Below are positions 1 to 11,900 of a stretch of 64,000 nucleotides of DNA, one piece after another (position 1 is the stretch's first letter; the number at the start of each line of letters is the position of its first letter). The stretch is taken from assembly GCA_037043455.1 (NCBI GenBank), contig JAWPHD010010981.1, positions 23,894 through 87,893 of the forward strand, in the 5' to 3' direction. Made by a program: the position numbers and the translations under genes. The notes beneath the pieces are model-generated. The model was not told the origin of the DNA, made no database searches, and worked only from the letters and a program-made list of their open reading frames with translations. The DNA is from Cyrtodaria siliqua (lineage: Eukaryota > Mollusca > Bivalvia > Adapedonta > Hiatellidae).

Positions 1-495
1 CAATAGGGCAATAGGGTACCTGCAATAGGGTACCTATTGCATATCTGTCTTATTGATGACGACCAATAGCGTAATTTAGGTGAGGCAAATGTCAACATTT
101 ATGGTTTTTAGATCGTTTCCTGCCAATGATTTTCGCGCCAGTTTTTCTCGCTCATTTTCAGTAAATGCGGTTAATGCTAAATATCTACTCTTTAATCATA
201 AATTAATGCGGAGTATTAGTACGTTTTATAATATGATGATTTGAATTAGGTAGATGAGATAGCATATATGATTACAAACTTCTGATGAAGCGACATTTAC
301 TGAACCATGTAAAAAGCCGTACCTGAATGCATCGTTGAAAAGACATGCGTAAAATATATTTTGTTGATTTTAATAGTGATTGAATTAGGTTTTACGGTGT
401 ACCCAGCATAAAAATACAGGTTTACTAGGCGCAATGAGGGGTTATGCATTTGTAAAATATTTCCACTGGGATGCGGCTAGGGGGTCATTTTATAC
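1..495. other. No gene seen; AT-rich
   Basis: The first 45 bases contain three copies of a short 'caatagggtacc'-type repeat. The rest is unique AT-rich sequence, presumably intron of the CEMIP-like gene. Confidence 0.5.
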
Positions 496-1175
496 AGGAA
501 TGTATTCTTTTTTGAGTAAGTTTGTGTTATAAACAATCATGTATTTAAGATAAATTGCAATATAATAATATACATGTATGTTGTAGATCTATACACTTTG
601 CAATTTGTCTTTTTTGTTGGTTGCATAGACCTACCAAGATGGGTGATTTTTAAATTTTCGCTCCGCACTATCAAATTCACAGTTTCCAAAAATGAGCGGG
701 AAATTTGCTTGTTGCTGTATGTATATACAGGAATGTATACTTGTTTGAGTAAGTTTGTGTCATAAACAGTCATGTATTTAAGATAAATTCCAATGTAATA
801 ATATACATGTATGTTGCAGATCTATACACTTTGCAATTTGTCTTTTTTGTTTGTTGCAAAATGTTTGTTTTTTAAATTTTCGCTGAAATTCACAGTTTCC
901 AAAAAATGAGCGGGAAAAACAGGCGCTATATTTGCTTGTTGCTGTATGTATATACAGGAATGTATACTTGTTTGAGTAAGTTTGTGTCATAAACAATCAT
1001 GTATTTAAGATAAATTACAATGATATAATATACATGTATGTTGTAGATCTATACAATTTGCAATTTGTCTTTTTTGTTGGTTGCATAGACCTACCAAGAT
1101 GGGTGATTTTTTAATTTTCGCTCCGCACTATCAAATTCATAGTTTCCAAAAAATGAGCGGGAAAAACAGGCGCGA
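496..1175. repeat. Three tandem copies of a ~230-bp unit
   Basis: Copies start near 496, 731 and 957, each opening with 'caggaatgtat'. They share 'gagtaagtttgtgt', 'atacatgtatgttg', 'agatctatacac' and 'gcaatttgtcttttttgtt'. Short ORFs in them are by-products of the repetition. Confidence 0.85.
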
Positions 1176-2086
1176 AAAGCAATGGTGTCTAAAAACTACA
1201 AATGTGGACATTTGCATCATCTAATTGCATACTACGACCGTACCCTCTCCGAGGAGCTAGGTTCATATCGCATGTACATATGTATCTTGGTGTAAATAAA
1301 GGGTGGATCATAAATTTGTAAACCTGATGACGCCCCGATAGCCTTTGTGTGCTGATGCGTCGTCACGTGACAGTCTAATCAGTTTAGTTCATGTTTAGTG
1401 TGTTATAATACAGTGCTCAAGTGATTATGTTACTAAGCTATCAGTAAATTAAACACTGCAAATACCAGATAGTATAGACAAACGAGACTAACAACTCGTC
1501 TCTGTTATGGTTTTCATAATGTAGCAATGAGTTTCTTTGAGTTTTTCACTTTCATGACGCAATATTTCACACGGTAGTAGTGAACCGTTTATTTGAGTTG
1601 TAATACTTATACACACGCATCCCTTACATGTGAACAATTGTCATGGAAGCAAAAACAACAGTTTGCCATCAATTCTTTAGAAAGCATGTCGAACAACTTT
1701 TGAAGAAAAAAAACACGCCGAGTAAGAAAAGAAAAGAAAAATCCTTTAATCATCACAGCGAGACATCTTTCTCTGCTGATGTGTACTTCTAGCACGTCGT
1801 GTTACAATGGTGAACATGTAAGGCATAACAAGGTAATATAATATGTGTAGCAGGTAAAAATGAGGGGAAGAATGTGTCTGGTAGGGGCTTGTACTTGAAA
1901 ATCCATATATGTCACCGTGACAACTTCGTTTCTCAATTTTGTTTAACTTGATGTCTTGATGTCTTGATATATTATTGTTAATTGTGTTTCCAGTTGCTAC
2001 CAAGATATATGCTATTTTTTTCCGGCAGCTATTTTACGCTTGCGCTTGACCTTGCTTGTATTGCTATTAATATGATTCCGCTTCAG
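1176..2086. other. Intron upstream of exon 1; nothing recognised
   Basis: No family motif or convincing exon was found on either strand. A purine run sits near 1707-1745. Confidence 0.5.
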
Positions 2087-2259
2087 GCGAACTGTTCTAC
2101 CGCCATTTCGGAGAGATTGAAGACCGCGTGGACATGCGTGGAGAGGTGGCTCTTCTCACGCGCAACATTAAAATTAGTGGAGAAATGTCCCGTGGTTGTC
2201 CGCAAGCCAATGAAAATTGCGCCAAAACCAATTTCGACACACATGGAGGCCATATCAAG
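2087..2259 (+). CDS. Exon 1 of window, CEMIP-like gene
   Basis: The acceptor is cttcag and the donor is aag|gtagtt. The exon enters with two bases of a split codon and ends in phase 0. It encodes HFGEIEDRVDMRGEVALLTR followed by a Cys-containing stretch and DTHGGHIK. The family hallmarks are the EI.D.VDMR.EV.LLTRNI motif and the GGH motif. Earlier exons are not visible in the first 2 kb. Confidence 0.88.
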
Positions 2260-2889
2260 GTAGTTAACATATGGTATACTATGTAAAGACTTATCGCAAT
2301 TTGTTTATTCGGCAGCGACTTATGTGGTTTGGGCAACTGACTGATTGATCAATAACCATGTTACATTTAGTGAAATTTCTAGTGAGGAAGTCCTTATTAA
2401 TTTTAGATTCAATTTATTTCATGTAGAACAGGTCCAACTGACACGCGATTATACGTAACAAAGTCTATACAGAGGGCCCTTTCTTATTCGTTACTGCTCT
2501 CTGCTTTTATTGACTAACGCTATTCAGTGAACTAATACTTCACTGCGTTATTATTTCATTTTTCTATTCATCTGTTATTTTTAAGTAAAAGGGAAGTAAC
2601 TCTTTCAATGCACTGGGATGAATCCGGTAATAATTATATCTTATTTTAAAAACATTGTCATATGAATTTGCTGTACTGTTAACATTTAGTAAGTGTGAAT
2701 AATCGAAAATAATAATAATAATAATAACAATAATAATAATAATAAAATAATAACAATAATAAAATAATAACAATAATAATGTTGTTGTTGTTTTATTATT
2801 ATTGTTATTTTGTTGTTGTTGTTATTGATGTTATGGTTTTATTATTATTGTTGTTGTTGTTATTTTGTTGTTGTTGTTTTATTATTATT

Positions 2890-2932
<43 letters not shown>

Positions 2933-5900
2933 TATTATTATTATTATTGTTATTTTAAATAGTATTTAATTATACATGTAATTATTTTCTATTATTTAAA
3001 TCAATAATTAAATACTATTTAAAATAATATTAATACTAATTATTATTATTATTATAAATAATAATAATAATTATTATTATTATTATAAATAATAATAATT
3101 ATTATTATTGTGGAGGGGAGCAATCTCGACGCTGTAATGTCAACAGAATCGTATACAAAAAATGAAGGCTGGCCAGATTTTTGAGCTAAAAACAGCACAT
3201 AAGTGGCAGCCGAACAGCAATCAAATTATATGCCTCCGCGAAGATAAATAGTGCCTCTGTTTCTGCATGAAGTTAATGTAATGAGAAGAACTGACTTAAG
3301 ACGAGCTATGTATGTAATAGGACGACATTAATATTCCAAATGACAATATATCAATTGTGTCTACAGAATTTGCCTTGTTTAACCTAATAAAATAGTTGAT
3401 CATGTTGGGGAAAAACGTTCTGGTTACGGCATTGTTTTATTTGATTTTGCTTCAGATAGAACGTGAAAACGACATGATTATTGCTTTTATTATATATAAT
3501 TGTATATAGCAACTATTTCGAAAGTTTTTTAGTGATTCACGATGTCAGTGAATAATTATTAATGATAAGACGAAATGAAGAAATGAAGAAACATGTTTAG
3601 ACACCACTGGATTGTTATTGTGTTGGAATATAGTATATATAGAAATATTGTTATCTCCTGATCGGATTCGATCACAACTTTCATAGATTGTAGAGTTCAG
3701 GGTCTAGTTGTGGAAGAACAGAAAAGTTGAGGGGCATTCCGGATCTGAACGCTATACCAATTGACAAAATGCAAAAATCTCAAGAACAACTTGCGTCGGG
3801 CGCTATTTTTCCTCATTTCTATTAATTTTTCCTGCACTTTGTTATTCATGGCATGTTCATCTTATTCAGATGTTGTCCGTTACACAAACCCCGCCGCATT
3901 CAGCACTTTCAGTGCTTTGATTATAAATAATAATAATAATACGTACACGTTTTCGTTGTTATTGTTGAAGTAATCTTAATTTAACCTCATTTATAAGGCT
4001 GTACTCTACATAACAATTATTCTGTTTTGGCAGGCTTACTTTGGATAATTACAATGATATTCCTTGTAGATTTTTTATGATTTCTCCGCGGTTGTCATCA
4101 AAGGGGCAGAACTCAAACACATGGGAATGGCGACTGACAAAGGTGAGTCATTGCAATTTCAGATTCTTAGTCTAACACAGTTCTTTTGTGTCTCTTATAA
4201 CATATATTAGACACACATTGCTACTCGATGAAACATTAACTTGTACTTATGATTGTAATACATTACAATCATGCATGTATCGCACACTCAGCGTATAATG
4301 TAAAACAGGTTCGTACAATAATTTCTGTAGATTACATAGAAATAATTCACTTCTGTTGACGTAGACCACACGTCTTACCAATCCGGCCGTCAGTAATTCT
4401 GATATACCTTTGTCTCTTACTTGTAAACTTGCTAAGCATGGTTTTGATTTTCAAATTGACAAAACGTGGCATTTGCCGGCGGTATGATCCTCGGCCGCTG
4501 GTTACATTTAAACATATATCTTTTGTTTCAGGACATTATCCTATACATTTTCATTTGTGCGGTAATGCAACCGGGAAAACTGCTATTGTAAAGGAGAACT
4601 CTATTCACAATACATTTTCACGCGCAGTCACCGTGCATGGTACTTACGGTGTAAGCAAAGAAAACCCAGGTGTCAAGGTATGAACACTTCTAAATTTACT
4701 TGTAAAATGGTTTCTGTCGAGCTTCTTAAGCGAAATGCATGTCATAGTCGGCACAACGTCGTACGTCCATCTGTACGTCTGGGCGTACGTCCATCCGTAC
4801 GTCCGTGTTTCCGTTACGCAAACATGTTTTTTATTCAACAATAGCTTTAACACTTTAAGTGATACAGCTTTCAGATGTGGTCAGTGGATGTATTTGGACA
4901 TTCTTTATACGATACATTATAACCCACCCACATGTGTCCATTACCTGACATTTAGCTTTAAAGGGACAGAAAAATAACTTAAAAACAAAACTTAAAACAA
5001 ATGTTTACCATTTTTACTGTCAACAGTATATGTAAAACAAACGGTTATACATTTGCTAAATGTTTCTTCATTTAAAAATATATTTTAAACAATAAGCGAT
5101 TCAACTTTCAGATGTGATCAGTGGGTGTATTAAGATATATACTATACATATAATACATCCACATGTGACCATGATCTTGACAGATTGTTTTACAAGGACT
5201 GAAAAATAACTCGGAAAACAAAATGTTTGCTCGACATGTTTTTCTTTCAGAAATATAAACTAAAAGCAATTTTGATTTAATTATTACTTCTTATTAGGTC
5301 GGGCTCCTCTAATTATTTGTTTAATACTTCAGTCACAAGTTTCCGACGGCTCGATTTGCCGGCCGCGGCCTTCTTGGTGTTTTTTTCCTGCCCTTGCTAT
5401 TGGTTTAACATACATTCGAACTGTTCAAAGTATGAAGTCGTCCAAGGATCCCGAGGAAGTGGAATTCGTTATCCCACAGACATCATGACAGTTGGTTCGC
5501 TTAGTGGTTTCATTGCTCGAGTAGTCGAGTTCTTTATCCAAGTCTAGCCCATGCCTTTTAACTGTTTGACCTCTTTCCGATTTTTAAATCAGACTTACAG
5601 GTAAGAAATACAATACAAACAGTATTGTAATTACAAATCTATCTTATTATCATACAATTAGTAAATCTTGATTGACCTTTACTATCATATTTAGTGCCAT
5701 GTATGTTATTATGCATCTCTATATGTGTGCACGTGTTGTAGGTGATCAACAACGTGGCCTATGACATCTTTGGTCACGCCTACTTTTTAGAAGACGGTGT
5801 AGAGGTAGCAACAGTGTTACAGGGGAACCTCGGAGCTCACATAAAGAACATCGATAATGCTTTTAACTTTACAGCTGACAACGGGTTTGTAATATAAGTA

Positions 5901-8900
5901 TTCTTTGTTTGTATCATTCGAAAAACACGTTGTTCTTTTTTAGTGCTACAATGAAAGATACTGTTGCAATATGTTTGCACGCATAAACAATGCATCTTGC
6001 ATGAATACTGATGGAATAACATCAGTATATAAAATGTTGTGTTCTATAAATGATAGACAAATATTTATTTCAACAATTTTCAAAGCAGTTTTATTTAATT
6101 CATTTCAGAAAAATATAATCCTAATATTTTGCGATACCATTCATTGGAAATTTATTTTTATTTTATTGGGACACTCTTTATGGTAACAGAATAGAACTGC
6201 CTGTGGGGGATAAAAGGCAGTCTGGTTTGAAGAGACATAAATAAAGTATTCAACTGTTCATTAACGTATTAACAAATATGACGTGTTTTACAGTAAGGCA
6301 ACCGTGTTCTGGATCACTAACCCTGAAACAATCATGATCGGGAACGTTGCTGCAGGCTCTCAGGTGAGTACACCCTCGGCAAGGTTGCTGCATGCTCTCA
6401 GGTGAATGCACCCTCGGGAACGTCGCTGCAGGCCCTCAGGTGAGTGCACCCTCGAAAACGTTGCTGCAGGCTTTCAGGTGAATGCACCCTTGGGAACGTT
6501 GTTGCATGCTCTCAGGTGAATTAACCCTCGGGGACGTTGTTACAGGCTTTCAGGTGAATGCACCCTCGGGAACGTTGCTGCAGGCTCTCAGGTGAATGCA
6601 CGCTCGGGAAAGTTTATGCAGGCTCTCAGGTAAGTACACCCTGGAAAAAGTTGCTACATGCTCTGAGGTGAATGCACCCGTTTGAAAGTTGCTACATGCT
6701 CTCAGGTGAATGCACCCGTTTGAAAGTTGCTACATGCGCTCGGATGATAGAACGTTGCTGCAGGCTCTCAGTGACTACACCCTCGGAACACTGCTGCAGG
6801 CTCTCAGGCGAATACACCCTCGGGAACGTTGTTGCATTCTCTCAGCAGAATGCACCCTCGGGAACGTTGCTACATGGTTTCAGGTGAATGCACCCTCGGG
6901 AACTTACCTGCAGGCTCTCAGGTGTGTACACCCTCGGGAACATTGCTGCATGCTCTCAGGTGAGTGCAACCTTGGAAATGTTGCCGCATGCTCTCAGGTC
7001 ATACACCCTCGGGAACGTTGCTACGTGCGCTCAGGCGAATACACCCTCGGGAACGTTGTTGCATTCTGTCAGCAGAATGCACCCTCGGGAACGTTGCTAC
7101 ATGGTTTCAGGTGAATGCGCCCTCGGGAACTTACCTGCAGGCTCTCAGGTGTGTACACCCTCGGGAACATTGCTGCATGCTCTCAGGTGAGTGCACCCTC
7201 GGAAATGTTGCTGCATGCTCTTAGGTCATACACCCTCGGGAACGTTGCTGTGCGCTCAGGTGAATGCAGGATTTTAGGTGAATGCATCCTCGAGAACGTT
7301 GCTGCAGGCTCTCAGGTGTGTGCACCCTCGGGAACATTGCTACATGCTCTCAGGTGAGTGCAACCTTGGAAATGTTGCCGCATGCTCTCAGGTCATAAAC
7401 CCTCGGGAACGTTGCTACGTGCGCTCATGTGAATGCACCCTCGGGAACGTTGCTGCAGGCTCAGGCTCGAGAACACTGATGCATGCTATCAGTTGAATAC
7501 ACCCTCGGGTGCGTTACTGCTGTCTGTCCCTCGGCAACGTTGCTGCAGGCTCTCAGGCGCATGAGTGCAAACACGGGTATGTTACTGCAGGCTCTCAGGT
7601 GAGTACACCCCAGGCTCAGGCTCGAGAACACTGATGCATGCTATCAGGTGAATACACCCTCGGGTGCGTTACTGCTGTCTGTCAGGTGAGTACATCCTCG
7701 GCTACGTTGCTGCAGGCTCTCAGGCGCATGAGTGCAAACACGGGTGAATGTACCGACAGGAATGATGCTGCTTGCTCTCAGGTGAGTACACCCTCAGGAA
7801 AGTTGCTGCATGCTATTTTTAAGCCGGCTTAGGAGGTGACTTACCACTAAACAAAAGGTAAAACACGGACAAGACAAACACACGATTAGATGGACCATGT
7901 ATACATAAAACATTGTTAAAATTACAAATTAAAAAAAGAGAGTGTAATTTGAATGCAATTTTAACTGGTTCCATAACAACTGCATGGACGTTATTTACAC
8001 CGATTTCAGAATGTATAACTTCAGTCGATGTTTAATTCAATTTTAATAAGTTATTTACTTTGGTTTGTTTTTAAGTAGTCTAGACACATGCTTTATGTTG
8101 GTGAAACCTGTTTCTGTTCAGTTTTACTTAAACACTTAAAATTGTTTGTGAATGAATGAGTGGTGTTTTACGGCACGTCGACGGCACATAAATAGGTCAT
8201 ATTGTGCGCAAAAACTGATGAAAGATGAAGAAATGAAGTAGTAATTAAAAATTAATGCAAATATATAAAGATAAAATTATTAAAGAAACGGGATGATATG
8301 GTAGTAATATAAACTATATATGTAAATCAACAAGTGCCCGTCAACGGGTATATAAACAAGTAAATATATATGAGAACACATTATAATGATGTATATAGTC
8401 TGATTTTTTCTAGGAAATCTAAAACAAGACTGAAATCTATAGTATCAAATAACTCTTTCATAGTATTAACATTGTAGTACCTTTGACGCATAGGATAAAA
8501 GTCTACACATTCCAACAAGATGTGTTTGACCTTTAACGGTGCAAAGCAGGGTATACATTCTGGTTATTGCTCAGCTTGTAATAAATATGAATGAGTATAA
8601 CGTGTATGCCCTATCCTGCACCGGGCTAAGACAACTTCTTATCGACGAATGGGTCTACTAGAAGAACGCCATTCTCCAAGTAACGGTTTAATTGAATGGA
8701 GTTTATTGTTAACTGAAAAATCCCAAGCGGCTTGCCAAGAGTTACGAATATATGTGTTAATACAATTTTTAAAATCAGATAAGGTAATTTAGCATTATAT
8801 ATATGTAAACATAATGCTGCTTTAGCAGCACTATCAGCTCTATCATTACAACGTATTCCTATATGACTTGGAAGCCAGCAGAAAATAATAACATTATCAA

Positions 8901-11900
8901 CTATAAGAGACTGGAACTTTTCTAAAAATTGAAGCACAACTGGGTTATCATGTTTCATCTTACCCAGTGCTTGAAGAGATGAAAGGGAATCAGAAAAGAT
9001 TACAAAATGGTCATCATTAGATTTCTGAATATAAGTTCAGCTGGGGCAGGCGGCTCTTTATGCTGTGTTTGTGAACAACAGCTGCTGCAGCTACCTTATC
9101 TCCATCTTTAGAACCATCTGTGTATATATGTTGAAAGTTACTGTATTTCGATTTAATTTCATTAAATTTGCTTTGAAAGACAGTAGTGTCTGTACTAGAT
9201 TTGTTACTATTACAAAGATCAAAAAGAATTATTGGTGTTTCCAAAGTCAACGGAGAAATGTGTGGTACTTTGTACTTGGCAATCAAATTTAGGTCGATGT
9301 CAGCGTCTCTTAATTTTGGTTTAATACGAAGACCAAATGGTCGAATGGCCTTCGGTTGTCGATCAAAATGAGGTTCATAACAACTAGGATTAAAAACATT
9401 ATCGAAAGTTGGGTTTGAAGGGTTTGATTTTAATTTAATGGCATATTGAAACGCTAATTTGTCCCATCTATGAGACAGTGATGGTTCATTAGCTTCAACG
9501 TATAGACTTTCGACTGGCGATGTACGAAAGGCACCTAAGGCTAGTCGTAATCCTTGATTATGTATAGGATCGAGCATCTGCAAGTATGACTTGCGAGTCG
9601 ATCCATATACTATTGAGCCGTAGTCCAGCTTGGATCTGATAAGAGATCTATAAAGTTGTTAAAGTACTTTACGATCTGCTCCCCAATTAGTGTTTGCAAC
9701 AACTTTAAGTAAATTAAGAGCTTTAAGGCACTTGGCTTTTAAGTATTTAAGGTGCGATATAAACGTTAATTTACGGTCGAAAATAAAATTTTGTTTCATC
9801 CACTACTGGTATTGATGACCCATCCAGTGTTAGGTGAGGGTCTTCATGATGTTTACGTAGTTGACAAAAGTGCATACAATTAGTTTTAGATTTAGAAAAT
9901 TTAAAAGCATTTTCATCCGACCAGGTCTGAAGTTTATTCAGACATTGTTGAAGTTGTCTCTCAATAGTGGTCATGTTTTTTGCACGATAACATATAAAAA
10001 AAGTCGTCAACATATAGAGAGCAATCAAATTGTTGCTGAAACCAATGTCGGAGGATATCTAAGCAAATTTTATTTCACTTTATCCATCAGTTTATCGTTC
10101 GCTATCCAGACATCAGTTGAAACAGCCAATACCTAAAATAACCCGGATGGTAATTGTGTTTTATATTGCGCATATTCCATGTAGGGTATGGGCATCGCGT
10201 ACTCATTCCCAGACCATCCTGTGGGGCCAGCAGCAGGGATGCCAGTATACAAGTTGACACAAGCAAGGCATACCCCGATGTGGCAATTTGAAAACAATGT
10301 GGTGCATTCGTGTGAAAAGGTACGCATAATAAAGTGAACTAGGTTATTTTTGTGTCATGGATGTCGTACAGGCGAGGGTTATTTCAGTGTGAACACATTA
10401 TGACAAACTTCTCAAACAGTTACGCCTATGTTTGCAGTATCAACTCGGGGGTTTGCAGTATCAACTCGGGTGTTTGCGGTGTTTATTTAATGCCCATATT
10501 CCTATTATAGCTTATGTTTATTTTTATAATATTTTTTTCTGTTTAGTTTAAGCCTACATTGAATACTAATTCGTAATTTTGATAAAGCAACATTAGAATA
10601 AACTGACAAATCAGTGACCAGCAATTTGACACATCTCTAAATTCTGGTAGATGATAGACTCGGTCTTTATCCTAAATGTTCAATCAAGTTTACTGCTAAA
10701 ATTAAGGTATTTACAGTGTGATTTGTTTAAAACCCTGCATGTGTCATTTCAATGTTATAATGTATATTGTAAAATGGAATCTTGAACATTATCTTGTTTT
10801 TACTCTGCCAAAGATTTTTATTCTACTACAGAACCTAAGGATAAACACGGAGTAACACAAATTTTATCACCTACTGAAAACAAGCTAAAATCTCAACATT
10901 TAGGCAATGGAAAATTATGAATTATTATTATTATATTAATGATAATGCTCTTAATTAGGGCGGGATGAACTTTGAAGATAAGCTGAAAGATGACAATGGT
11001 AATCTGCAAGGAAGCATGACTTACGATCCGTTGGAAAATCCATTAATCCTGACGTCAGCCCCGGTGAGGATTCAGCTTACACGTCTTACTGGTAAGTTTC
11101 AACCTGTGGGATTTGAACATCCGCTATACTGGTATTGGTGAGTATATTGGTGAGTATGAATATCAGGTATACTGGTATTGGTGAGTATATTGGTGAGTAT
11201 GAACATCCGGTATACTGGGTGATTCAACATGTATAGCACTTTCCGGAAAGTGTTGTTATCTGCCCCTGATTTTTCGCTCTTTAGCTCAAGAAGTTTACTT
11301 CCGGGTAGTATCCTGGAAGGGGTATAAAAACCACTTCCGAACCCCCGCACCTCCGAACCCCGAACCCTTTACAGAAATTAAAAATACGTATAACTGACAA
11401 TAAACGAATCATACCGTTATAATTTTAACTGGTATGCATGTATTTAATGTACATATATATATGGTTAGTATTTGATTGCCTTAATTAAAGTATTTGTAGC
11501 AAAATTGCTATTTTATTCATCGCTAAGGGTATAAAACCCACTTCCGAACCCTAAATCTCCGAACCCCTAGTTTTTGAACGATACGAGGGTTCAACGCGTT
11601 AATTATGTAAAGTTTAGCATTCATAAACTAACTAACCTCATTATAAATGTAATTTCCAGTCTTGGTTTCTTTTATTAATGAAGATACAGCCATTTGTTTA
11701 CCTTTTTTTACGATACCGAACCCTAATCTAAAAATAATTACGGTGTCATTCGAATAACACGTGCTGTGAAAATCGCATGTTTCAATTGTTTTATCTATGC
11801 TTATCAATTCGGAAAACACAAACTAATTAATCAGTCATTGATTGGGAATCATTGATTGGTGAGCTAAAATCACATCTAATCATATCATAAAGCCGTGACA

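Noticed and set aside
4429..4683. 84-codon ORF starting MLSMVLIFKL
   Set aside because: The real exon starts at 4532 after a good acceptor. The upstream part is intron read through in frame.
6672..7832. Several ORFs (MHPFESCYM..., LGNVAACSQ...)
   Set aside because: Translations of the donor-edge minisatellite in different frames.
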